Of a DNA stretch of 64,000 bases, positions 56,546 to 64,000 are shown piece after piece; position 1 is the stretch's first letter, and each line of letters begins with the position of its first letter. The notes beneath the pieces were generated by a model. That model did no database searches. It was not told the origin of the DNA and was given only the letters and a program-made list of their open reading frames with translations. The stretch is from Emticicia sp. BO119 (GTDB taxonomy: Bacteria > Bacteroidota > Bacteroidia > Cytophagales > Spirosomataceae). The stretch is from contig NZ_JACETV010000009.1 in assembly GCF_013912375.1 (NCBI RefSeq), positions 62,001 to 126,000 on the forward strand, given 5' to 3'. A program made the translations under genes and the position numbers.

Positions 56546-57847
56546 ATGTCTGACCAATTTAAAAAAGCTATAAGTCTTTATAGCTTAACCATGATTGCTA
56601 TTGGGTCAAGTATTGGGTCTGGTATTTTTAAAGTTCCATCGGAAATTGCCGGATATTTAAGATCAGAAGGACTTATGCTTTCTGTTTGGGTAATAGGGGC
56701 GGTTATTGCTATATGCGGGGCAATTACTTTTGCTAACATTTCGGCGAAATTCTCTAAAGTTGGTGGTTTTTATGTATTTATTAAGGAAGCTTTCGGTGAC
56801 TTGCCTGCATTTCTATATGGTTGGTCGATGTTTTGGGTAATTAACACCGGCTCGTTGGCAGCTTTAAGCTTAGTTTTTACTTCTTATTTAAGCGTATTTA
56901 TTGATATTTCGGAGAGAATGCAAATAGTAATAGCAATTCTTACAATTTTAGTGCTCACAATCATGAATATTGTAGGTGTGAAATTGGGGAGTATATTTGC
57001 CAGTATATTTACGAGTGCCAAGCTTTTAGGGATTTTTATTGTGGTAATTATTGGAATTGTCTTTGGAGTAAACCAGGATATTCATATTAGTAACTTCGAT
57101 TTTCATGCAAATACGAATAATTTGTCTTTTATTTCAGCTTTTGGACTTGCATTGATAGGCGTTTCTTTCTCTTATGGGGGTTATCAGCATGCTACATTTG
57201 TTGCAGGAGAGGTTAATGATGCTTCCAGAATAGTTCCAAAAGCTATGATTATAGGAATTTTGGTTGTATGTCTGGCATATGTAATGATCAATATAGCATA
57301 TTTAAGGCTTTTACCGATTAATGGTATTGCTATTTCAAATAGCGTAGCTTCTGAAGCAATTAGTACTGTATGGTCTGTTGGTGGAAAATTCATCTCTTTT
57401 TTGATTATATTATCTGTATTAGGTACGATTGGTATTTATATTCTGACAGCACCTCGTATTTATTTTGCGATGGCCGATGATAAATTGTTTTTCAAAAAGT
57501 TTGCAGAGATACATCTTAAATACAAAACGCCTTTCTGGGCCATCATTTTTCAATCTTTATGGACTATTTTTTTATTGATTTTCTGGAAAACGTTCTCAAA
57601 TCTGATAACTTATGTAGTTTTTGTTGATACCGTCTTTTTTTTCTTGACTGCATTAACTTATTTTTGGCTATTGAAAGAAAAAACTACTATAGGAATTATA
57701 AGTGCTATTGTTTTTATGACTATGTGTGCTTTTATTGTAGGTAATACTTTAATCGAAAAGCCGCAACAAGCCGGGGCGGGTCTGCTTTTTTTAGGGGTTG
57801 GATGTGTATTTTATTGGTTCTTTAGAAAAAAACATAATATTAATTAA
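56546..57847 (+). CDS. APC-family amino acid permease
   Basis: A 433-residue inner-membrane protein with about twelve hydrophobic segments. The first has the GSSIGSGIFKVPSEI motif of the amino acid-polyamine-organocation superfamily. Helix 6 region SYGGYQHATFVAGEV is also typical. The substrate is not visible. The next gene, a PLP trans-sulfuration enzyme, begins 38 bases later, so the pair may import and process a sulfur amino acid. Confidence 0.92.
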   Translation: MSDQFKKAISLYSLTMIAIGSSIGSGIFKVPSEIAGYLRSEGLMLSVWVIGAVIAICGAITFANISAKFSKVGGFYVFIKEAFGDLPAFLYGWSMFWVINTGSLAALSLVFTSYLSVFIDISERMQIVIAILTILVLTIMNIVGVKLGSIFASIFTSAKLLGIFIVVIIGIVFGVNQDIHISNFDFHANTNNLSFISAFGLALIGVSFSYGGYQHATFVAGEVNDASRIVPKAMIIGILVVCLAYVMINIAYLRLLPINGIAISNSVASEAISTVWSVGGKFISFLIILSVLGTIGIYILTAPRIYFAMADDKLFFKKFAEIHLKYKTPFWAIIFQSLWTIFLLIFWKTFSNLITYVVFVDTVFFFLTALTYFWLLKEKTTIGIISAIVFMTMCAFIVGNTLIEKPQQAGAGLLFLGVGCVFYWFFRKKHNIN

Positions 57848-57885
57848 TTCTTCACTTTTCAGGCTAAACAGGGAATAACCATTTT

Positions 57886-59031
57886 ATGAACGATTCTTAT
57901 ATTATTAATCAGCTTGCAGAAAACCGCGAGCAATATTTCAATGCTGTTGCACCGCCAATTATTCAAACAAGTAATTTCGCTTTTCCTACGGTAGATGAAT
58001 TTGCTCATGCAATTACTCATGAAAAAGATCAACATATATATTCGAGAGGGAATAATCCCACTTTAAATATACTATGCCAAAAAATGGCTGCATTGGAAGG
58101 TGCAGAAGATTGTTTAATGGTCGGAAGCGGAGCAGCCGCTTTTACAAATGCAATTATGTCTCAAGTAGGTACGGGAGACCATATTGTGTCTGTTAAAAAT
58201 GTGTATAATTGGTGTACGCGCTTAATGGTTAATATATTGCCGCGATTCGGGATTTCTACAACTTTTATAGACGGCACAGATATTGATAATTTTATTAATG
58301 CAATTACCAGTAAAACACGTTTAATTTATTTAGAATCTCCAATCTCGTGGACCTTTGAAGTTCAGGATTTAGAAAAAATAGCCGAATTAGCCAGAAAAAA
58401 AGGAATAACCACCATTATAGACAATAGTTATTGTACGGCTCTTTGCCAGAAGCCTATTGATTTTGGTATAGACATGGTAATTTATTCGGCCACTAAATAT
58501 TATAGTGGACATAGTGATGTAGTGGCAGGCGCTATATGTGGATCCAAAGAAAAAATGACTCAAATATTCTACAATGAATACATGACATTTGGAAATATTT
58601 TGTCACCACAAAATGCCTGGCTTATGTTACGCAGTCTTCGAACTCTGCCTATCAGGCTCAGACAGTCTTCAGAAAGTACGATAAAAATACTTGACTTCCT
58701 TAGAAAATCGCCGAAAATAGACAAAATATGGTATCCTTTTGAAGAAAGCAATCCTCAAATTGACCTTGTCAATAAGCAAATGAAAATGCCAATGGGAATG
58801 TTTACAGTGTCTCTCAAAACCAAAAACATAGCATCAATAAAAAAATTCTGTGAATCTTTACAGAGTTTTCTTATTGCAGTTTCCTGGGGAGGACACGAAT
58901 CTCTAATAATGCCTAAATGTGCATTTGTTAGCGAGACAGACCCACAAGCAAGTATGATCCGATTTTATATCGGCTTAGAAGAGGCTGACTATATTATTGA
59001 AGACCTGGAGAAAAATCTGTTTTTATTATGA
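57886..59031 (+). CDS. Cys/Met-metabolism PLP enzyme (trans-sulfuration family)
   Basis: A 381-residue protein. The PLP lysine is Lys204 in YSATKYYSGHSD, the pyridine-nitrogen Asp is 179 in IDNSY, and YSRGNNPT at 52-59 contacts the phosphate of the neighbouring subunit. Members include cystathionine gamma-synthase, cystathionine lyases and methionine gamma-lyase; the exact reaction cannot be chosen from motifs. Likely in an operon with the APC permease upstream. Confidence 0.9.
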   Translation: MNDSYIINQLAENREQYFNAVAPPIIQTSNFAFPTVDEFAHAITHEKDQHIYSRGNNPTLNILCQKMAALEGAEDCLMVGSGAAAFTNAIMSQVGTGDHIVSVKNVYNWCTRLMVNILPRFGISTTFIDGTDIDNFINAITSKTRLIYLESPISWTFEVQDLEKIAELARKKGITTIIDNSYCTALCQKPIDFGIDMVIYSATKYYSGHSDVVAGAICGSKEKMTQIFYNEYMTFGNILSPQNAWLMLRSLRTLPIRLRQSSESTIKILDFLRKSPKIDKIWYPFEESNPQIDLVNKQMKMPMGMFTVSLKTKNIASIKKFCESLQSFLIAVSWGGHESLIMPKCAFVSETDPQASMIRFYIGLEEADYIIEDLEKNLFLL

Positions 59032-59126
59032 ATTGGGATTCATCTCATTGTCCGAAAAGCAAAAGCACCATTATCAAATACACATTTTGTGTATTCTAAC
59101 AAAAGTAATCTGTATTTAACAGGATA

Positions 59127-59264
59127 TTACCAGGCGTAAACTGAACGAGGACGAGATTGTAAGCGAGCCAAATATCCTTTTGGCGCATATAATTCTTTTT
59201 CTTCATTCATACGGGTCATTAAAAGACCTCCAAAGGCGAGTGATGCGATAGTAAGTAGTAACAT
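59127..59264 (-). CDS. micropeptide A, N-terminal hydrophobic segment and conserved ELYAPKGYL tail
   Basis: Forty-five residues when started at the ATG at 59264. Residues 1-17 are hydrophobic (MLLLTIASLAFGGLLM) and can act as a membrane anchor or signal. The tail has the ELYAPKGYL and RPRSVY motifs. The start was chosen because a paralogue at 59483-59617 has the same start and motif; an upstream in-frame ATG at 59342 would add 26 residues with no counterpart there. Function unknown. Confidence 0.72.
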   Translation of the reverse strand: MLLLTIASLAFGGLLMTRMNEEKELYAPKGYLARLQSRPRSVYAW

Positions 59265-59482
59265 AGTTTTAAGCACGTTTAATGGGTACAATTTTCTAAA
59301 ATTCCTTGCAATAAAGCAATAGCTAAAAAAAATATTGGTCATTAATTGGATTTTTTTATCCTAAAATATGACAGTTTTATGGTAATTTTAGCTAAAAAAA
59401 AGCACAAACATTCAAAAATTGTATTAAAAATAGGTCTTTTAAGTTGTGATACAGATTTTTGAATTAAATCAGGAAAATAAAA

Positions 59483-59617
59483 TTAATAGGAATAAACGTT
59501 ACGGGGACGAGTCTGTAAACTCATCAGGTAACCTTTGGGAGCATAAAGCTCATTTGTTGCACGTACTTTGGTCATCATCAGACCACCTACGGCGAGGGCA
59601 ATGGCTGCTAATAACAT
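59483..59617 (-). CDS. micropeptide B, paralogue of micropeptide A
   Basis: Forty-four residues (ATG at 59617, TAA at 59483-59485): MLLAAIALAVGGLMM hydrophobic segment, then NELYAPKGYL, LQTRPRNVYSY tail. In the 22-residue C-terminal block 16 residues match micropeptide A. Ten of those 16 residues use different synonymous codons. That is the pattern of selection on the protein and argues that both frames are translated. Confidence 0.75.
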   Translation of the reverse strand: MLLAAIALAVGGLMMTKVRATNELYAPKGYLMSLQTRPRNVYSY

Positions 59618-59828
59618 GGCTTATAAGGTTTATTGGTTCGTCAAAACTATATATTTAATTTTGTTTTGTCAAGTATTTTCAGAAATTTTTGAAAATAATA
59701 TAACAAATGAATGCCAGTTTTTTATTAAGCGGTTTTTTTTTGATAGAAAAACCTCATTAAGGTGCTTTTAATTCAGTGTAATCTTCCAGTTGAGCGATGA
59801 AATTTGTACTTTTGTTGAAAAAATTATA

Positions 59829-60497
59829 GTGAAGCTTATTCTTGTACCAACACCAATCGGCAATTTGGAAGATATTACATTAAGAGCAATTAATGTAATG
59901 AAAGGGGCTGATTTGATATTATCTGAAGACACTCGTAATACAGGCTTTCTTCTTAAGCATCTCAATATCTCTAAGCCATTGCAAAGCCATCATGCATTCA
60001 ATGAACATCAAACGGTAGGAAAGGTCATAGAAAGGCTAAAAAAGGGCGAAAAAATTATACTTGTATCAGATGCCGGAACACCTGCAATCTCTGATCCCGG
60101 TTTTTTATTGGTGAGAGAATGTATCAGGAATGGAATAGAAGTAGAATGTTTACCTGGCCCAACTGCATTTGTGCCAGCATTGGTTAATTCTGGGTTACCA
60201 GCTGACAGATTTACTTTTGAAGGCTTTCTTCCGGTAAAGAAAGGCCGGCAAACGAGATTAAAATCTCTTATTGATGAAGAAAGAACCATGATTTTTTATG
60301 AATCTCCTTTCAGATTACTTAAAACTCTTGAGAATTTTGTAGAAACCTTTGGTGCTGACCGTCAGGCATGTGTATCAAGAGAAATTACGAAGATTTATGA
60401 AGAAAATGTTCGGGGCACTTTGTCTGAAATTATTGCTAATTTTGCCAGTCGAAGTATTAAAGGAGAGATAGTAATTATAGTACAAGGACGTGCTTAA
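59829..60497 (+). CDS. rsmI: 16S rRNA (cytidine(1402)-2'-O)-methyltransferase RsmI
   Basis: Started at GTG 59829 the 222-residue protein opens VKLILVPTPIGNLEDITLRA, the family's N-terminus. LSEDTRNTG near 32, LVSDAGTPAISDPGF near 80 and CLPGPTAFVPAL near 110 are family motifs of the tetrapyrrole-methylase fold. RsmI acts with RsmH on C1402 of 16S rRNA in the decoding centre. An upstream TTG at 59790 would add 13 residues unlike the family. Confidence 0.94.
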   Translation: MKLILVPTPIGNLEDITLRAINVMKGADLILSEDTRNTGFLLKHLNISKPLQSHHAFNEHQTVGKVIERLKKGEKIILVSDAGTPAISDPGFLLVRECIRNGIEVECLPGPTAFVPALVNSGLPADRFTFEGFLPVKKGRQTRLKSLIDEERTMIFYESPFRLLKTLENFVETFGADRQACVSREITKIYEENVRGTLSEIIANFASRSIKGEIVIIVQGRA

Positions 60498-60559
60498 ATA
60501 AAAATACCCTAAAAGCCTGACTACGTGGAGTTTATTATATTTTAATTGTTTGCTTTTAT

Positions 60560-61504
60560 ATGTTTGAAAACCTTAAACACTATACGACTGAACAGCTTGT
60601 TATTATTTTTTCGACACCATTATATACATTTTTAATTCTTGGAGAAATAATATTAAGTAATGTTCAGGATCGACGATTTTACACCTTCAAAGATACCCTT
60701 ACCAATGTCTACCTGATGTTACTTAATGGTGGAATTGATTTTTTATCAAGAGGAGTTACATGGGGGATATTGGCATGGGTGTTTCAGTATCGTTTCTTTG
60801 AAATACAAAACCCATTCTTATATTGGTTTGTACTCTTTGTTGCTGAAGATTTTGTTTTTTATGTCTTACACGTGGTTGACCATCATTCACGGTTTTTCTG
60901 GGCATCACACGTTACACATCATTCATCTGAACAGTTTAACCTGACAGTTGGCTTTCGGTCATCGGTATTTCAGCCCCTGTATAGATTTATTTACTTTATC
61001 CCTTTATCTTTGATGGGATTCAAAGCGACAGATATTGCAGTGATGTATTCAATAACTCAGATTTATGGTATTCTTGTACATACAAGCTATGTGCCAAAGT
61101 TTCGCAAAATGCCTTTAAAGTTGTTAGAATACGTAATTGTAACCCCTTCACAACATAGAGTTCATCATGCATCTAATATAGAGTATCTTGATAAGAATAT
61201 GGGTATGTGCCTGACAATCTGGGATCGGATATTCGGTACTTTTCAAGAAGAAATTAATGATCTTCCTATTAAATATGGCTTGGTTTCTCCGCTCGAAAAT
61301 AGAAATGCAGTGAATATTGTCTTCCACGAATGGGTGAAATTAGGTGCAGATTTAAAGAGGCCACTCGGCATTTTTACCAAGATTAAATATATATTTATGC
61401 CACCGGGTTGGTCGCATGATGGAAGCACAAAGACCAGTAAAGGGCTAAGAAATGAGCTGAAAAAGCAAAAGGAAGCCACAGAGAGTTTAACAGAACCAGT
61501 ATAA
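60560..61504 (+). CDS. sterol desaturase/fatty acid hydroxylase family membrane protein
   Basis: A 314-residue inner-membrane protein with several hydrophobic helices. The di-iron histidine clusters are HVVDHHSRFFWASHVTHH near 103-120, HTSYVP near 176 and QHRVHHASN near 200. The family hydroxylates or desaturates lipids with O2. The next gene, fabG, starts 21 bases later, suggesting a lipid-modifying pair. The exact substrate is not shown. Confidence 0.88.
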   Translation: MFENLKHYTTEQLVIIFSTPLYTFLILGEIILSNVQDRRFYTFKDTLTNVYLMLLNGGIDFLSRGVTWGILAWVFQYRFFEIQNPFLYWFVLFVAEDFVFYVLHVVDHHSRFFWASHVTHHSSEQFNLTVGFRSSVFQPLYRFIYFIPLSLMGFKATDIAVMYSITQIYGILVHTSYVPKFRKMPLKLLEYVIVTPSQHRVHHASNIEYLDKNMGMCLTIWDRIFGTFQEEINDLPIKYGLVSPLENRNAVNIVFHEWVKLGADLKRPLGIFTKIKYIFMPPGWSHDGSTKTSKGLRNELKKQKEATESLTEPV

Positions 61505-61525
61505 CATTAACCATTCAAAATATAC

Positions 61526-62272
61526 ATGAAATTACTTGAGAATAAAGTTGCCTTGGTAACTGGCGCTTCACGTGGGATTGGGAGAGAAATCGCTAAAAAG
61601 TTTGCGGAACAGGGTGCAAGTATCGCATTTACTTATCTATCAAGCGTAGAAAAAGGACAGGCATTAGAGACGGAATTAGCCGCTTATGGCATAAAAGCTA
61701 AGGGGTATCGCTCCGACGCGTCTGATTATGCGGCTGCCGAACAATTAATTACAGATGTAGTAAGCGATTTCGGAACATTGGATGTTCTGGTAAATAATGC
61801 CGGAATCACCCGTGATACCTTGTTGATGCGTATGTCAGAAGAGCAATGGGACGAGGTAATGAGAGTCAACCTTAAATCTGTTTTTAATCTAACTAAGGCC
61901 GCAACAAAGCCTATGATGCGTGCCAAACAGGGTTCAATTATCAATATCACTTCTGTAGTGGGGTTAATGGGTAATGCAGGACAGGCTAACTATTCTGCTT
62001 CAAAAGCAGGTATCATCGGTTTTACAAAGTCTGTTGCTAAAGAATTAGGCTCAAGGAATATTCGTTCTAATGCGATTGCGCCTGGATTTATTGAAACAGA
62101 AATGACTGGAGAGTTGAACGAGAAGGCATTGGAAGACTGGTTGAAGAACATACCATTGAAACGTGCAGGACAAGGTGATGAAGTGGCAAATGCTTGTGTG
62201 TTCCTGGGGTCAGATATGTCAAAATATATTACAGGTCAGGTTTTACAAGTTGATGGTGGTATGTTGATGTAA
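61526..62272 (+). CDS. fabG: 3-oxoacyl-[acyl-carrier-protein] reductase FabG
   Basis: A 248-residue short-chain dehydrogenase with TGASRGIG at 12-19, NNAGIT near 90 and the catalytic Ser-Tyr-Lys set in ITSVVG and YSASKAG. The C-terminus VDGGMLM is the typical FabG ending. It reduces 3-oxoacyl-ACP in fatty acid synthesis. Followed by a terminator. Confidence 0.95.
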   Translation: MKLLENKVALVTGASRGIGREIAKKFAEQGASIAFTYLSSVEKGQALETELAAYGIKAKGYRSDASDYAAAEQLITDVVSDFGTLDVLVNNAGITRDTLLMRMSEEQWDEVMRVNLKSVFNLTKAATKPMMRAKQGSIINITSVVGLMGNAGQANYSASKAGIIGFTKSVAKELGSRNIRSNAIAPGFIETEMTGELNEKALEDWLKNIPLKRAGQGDEVANACVFLGSDMSKYITGQVLQVDGGMLM

Positions 62273-62313
62273 GTTCAGCGTGCGTATATTTATTATACAA
62301 AGTGATAGTTTCT

Positions 62314-62356
62314 ATCGTCAAGGGAGATTAATGATTAGCCTTGACGATATTTTTTT
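62314..62356 (+). terminator. fabG terminator
   Basis: ATCGTCAAGG (62314-62323) and CCTTGACGAT (62339-62348) form a perfect 10-bp stem, followed by seven T's. Confidence 0.9.
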
Positions 62357-62423
62357 GTATCTTGGCAAAATATTTGTTCACTTAAGGTGTTGTTTTTATA
62401 GTACTATTTTTTAATAAAACTTC

Positions 62424-62439
62424 CCCGTTAGGAAACGGG
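62424..62439 (+). promoter_or_regulatory. leader hairpin before the VWA gene
   Basis: CCCGTT and AACGGG pair around an AGGA tetraloop, ending 11 bases before the ATG at 62451. It is near the ribosome-binding region, so it could influence translation; the AGGA loop could itself expose a Shine-Dalgarno-like sequence. Confidence 0.4.
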
Positions 62440-62450
62440 CTCAAGGGTTT

Positions 62451-64000
62451 ATGAAATCCGAACTAATCTTTCAATCTTCACCATGGTTCATTATACTTTG
62501 CTTACTTGCCGGAGCACTTTATGCGGTTGTATTATACCAGAAAAAGGCTAATTTTTCGGTCTCTCAAAACAGACTCTTAGCTGTTATAAGAGGCGTATTA
62601 GTGGCATTTTTAGCTTTTTTGTTGATAAACCCTTTACTAAGAAGCAATAAATCTACTATTGAAAAGCCAACTGTTGTTTTTGCGATTGATAATTCTACTT
62701 CGATGACACAAGTAGGCCAGGAAAAACTAACACAGCTAAAAGAAGATTTACAAAAACTGAAAGATGATATTGAGTCAAAAGGAGTGAGTGTGGAAATTAA
62801 GACCCTCGAGGAAAAGGAAGATAATAAAGATATTAGTGGTGTGAAATTCGCTCAAAAAACTACTGATTTATCGGGTTTATTGGCTAATCTGAAAAATAAT
62901 TATGAGGGAAGGAATCTTACTGATGTCATTCTTGTATCTGATGGAATTGCCAATTCAGGTATTTCGCCTACTTACGGGAGATATAACTTTAATATTCATT
63001 CTATAGGTTTAGGTGATACTACCCAAAAGAAAGATGTTAAACTAAATGCGGTTTATACCAACAGGATAGCATATTTAAGTAATAAGTTCCCTATACAGGC
63101 CGAAATCTCAAGTTATGGATACCAAGGTAAATCCACTACTGTTTTATTGAAACAAGGAGGTAAGATATTGGATAAACAAATTGTTAACTTTGATAAAGCA
63201 ACTGATCTAAAGCAAATAACTTTTTATTCAGCTGCCGAACAGAAGGGAATGCAACGCTATACAATTGAGGTTGCTCTGAGTAACGGCGAGTTTTCGACAA
63301 GAAATAATTCAAGAGATGTTTATATAGATGTTGTAGATGGTAAAGAAAAGATTTTATTAGTAGCTCTTGCACCACACCCTGATATTAAAGCAATCAAAGC
63401 TATTATCGAAAAAAATGAATTATATGAACTTACTGTAAAAGTAATCCAAAGCGATAATATCGGTGAAATAGGGAGTCAACCATTTGATGCCCTAATTTTA
63501 CATCAATTACCTGATTTGTATGGTTCAGGTGGAGGTCTGGTAACTCGCTTATTGGCTCAGCAGAAACCTACGTTATTTGTTTTAGGGAATCAGTCTAACA
63601 TAGCCAGTTTCAATGGTATGCAGCAAACGCTTAGTATCATTTCGCAGTCGGGTAGAGCGGATAAGGTAACTGCTAAATTTAATAGTAGCTTTAATTTATT
63701 TAATCTGGATGGAGAGAAGTTAGGTATTCTGGAGAAATTACCTCCATTATTATCACCTTTTGGTGAATACAGACCCTCTACAGGAAGTGAAATAATCCTT
63801 TATCAAAGAGTGGGTTCATTAGTCACGCCTAAGCCACTTTTAATAGCTAATACGACCAATGCCCGCAAATCAGCTGTTTTAGCAGGTGAAGGTATCTGGC
63901 AATGGCGTTTAGAAGAATTTGCTTTAACTGATAAGCAAGAGGTAGTAGATGAAATTTTCATGAAAACTTTACAACTCATTTCAGTTAAGGATGATAAACG
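62451..64000 (+). CDS. VWA-domain membrane protein, 3' end outside the window
   Basis: An open frame of 516 codons from ATG 62451 to the window edge. Two membrane helices at about 11-30 and 41-62 are followed by a von Willebrand A-like domain with VVFAIDNSTSM near 76-86 (DxSxS metal site, here DNSTS) and DVILVSDGIANSG near 158. Later parts have a class I glutamine-amidotransferase-like or beta-rich character. Related large proteins lie near BatA/MoxR-like gene sets in Bacteroidota. The true C-terminus is not visible. Confidence 0.85.
   Translation, partial: MKSELIFQSSPWFIILCLLAGALYAVVLYQKKANFSVSQNRLLAVIRGVLVAFLAFLLINPLLRSNKSTIEKPTVVFAIDNSTSMTQVGQEKLTQLKEDLQKLKDDIESKGVSVEIKTLEEKEDNKDISGVKFAQKTTDLSGLLANLKNNYEGRNLTDVILVSDGIANSGISPTYGRYNFNIHSIGLGDTTQKKDVKLNAVYTNRIAYLSNKFPIQAEISSYGYQGKSTTVLLKQGGKILDKQIVNFDKATDLKQITFYSAAEQKGMQRYTIEVALSNGEFSTRNNSRDVYIDVVDGKEKILLVALAPHPDIKAIKAIIEKNELYELTVKVIQSDNIGEIGSQPFDALILHQLPDLYGSGGGLVTRLLAQQKPTLFVLGNQSNIASFNGMQQTLSIISQSGRADKVTAKFNSSFNLFNLDGEKLGILEKLPPLLSPFGEYRPSTGSEIILYQRVGSLVTPKPLLIANTTNARKSAVLAGEGIWQWRLEEFALTDKQEVVDEIFMKTLQLISVKDDK

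Overview
This AT-rich window reads as chromosomal DNA of a member of the Bacteroidota, most likely the order Cytophagales; the order is an inference from gene content. The supporting signs are type IX secretion C-terminal sorting domains on two secreted enzymes, a SusC-style TonB-dependent receptor with a carboxypeptidase-regulatory N-domain, an ECF sigma/FecR/STN-domain locus, KDO8P-type DAHP synthase fused to chorismate mutase, weak Shine-Dalgarno sequences, and promoters of the TTG-N20-TAnnTTTG type (clearest in front of the tRNA-Ser gene at 55852). I see no rRNA, CRISPR array, insertion sequence transposase or prophage structural genes.

Layout. 1-7254: the end of a TPR protein, a T9SS-exported metallophosphatase, an Lrp/AsnC regulator, a Rossmann-fold oxidoreductase, an outer-membrane barrel and RadA. 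7339-12414: an accessory-looking RNA-repair locus. A WYL regulator is divergent from a four-gene operon encoding a T4 Rnl1-like RNA ligase, a COG3541 nucleotidyltransferase, a NadR-like NMN adenylyltransferase/ribosylnicotinamide kinase carrying an in-frame TGA, and a T4-like polynucleotide kinase/phosphatase. A perfect 8-bp dyad lies in the divergent promoter region. 12427-16746: TonB-dependent receptor plus M1 aminopeptidase. 16851-22101: an unknown protein, a GIN-domain lipoprotein, then ECF sigma, FecR and an STN-domain surface-repeat protein. 22147-26916: a barrel protein, a small protein, a double-hydrolase fusion and a Na+/H+ antiporter. 26917-27626 has no convincing gene.

27627-37696 is mostly housekeeping: HemW, a methyltransferase, DAHP synthase/chorismate mutase, proline dehydrogenase, LspA, a LysM protein, and PurE and PurK separated by a 161-bp MITE-like element with 16-bp perfect terminal inverted repeats. 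37814-47443: a TPR histidine kinase tail-to-tail with its probable NarL-type regulator, a WG-repeat protein, a META-domain lipoprotein, a NamZ-like muramidase with an APH-fold kinase, a cupin, and a photolyase. 47715-53419: an AddB-like nuclease followed without a gap by aminotransferase, glycosyltransferase and methyltransferase genes. 53465-64000: PurL, tRNA-Ser(UGA), a pterin dehydratase, an APC permease with a PLP sulfur-amino-acid enzyme, two tandem paralogous micropeptides of about 45 residues, RsmI, a sterol desaturase-family enzyme, FabG, and the start of a large VWA membrane protein running off the window.

The observations I rate highest are the RNA-repair/NAD operon with its candidate operator and disrupted nadR, and the twin micropeptides, whose conserved residues are mostly encoded by different synonymous codons. 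No searches or computations were run; all family names come from motifs read by eye.
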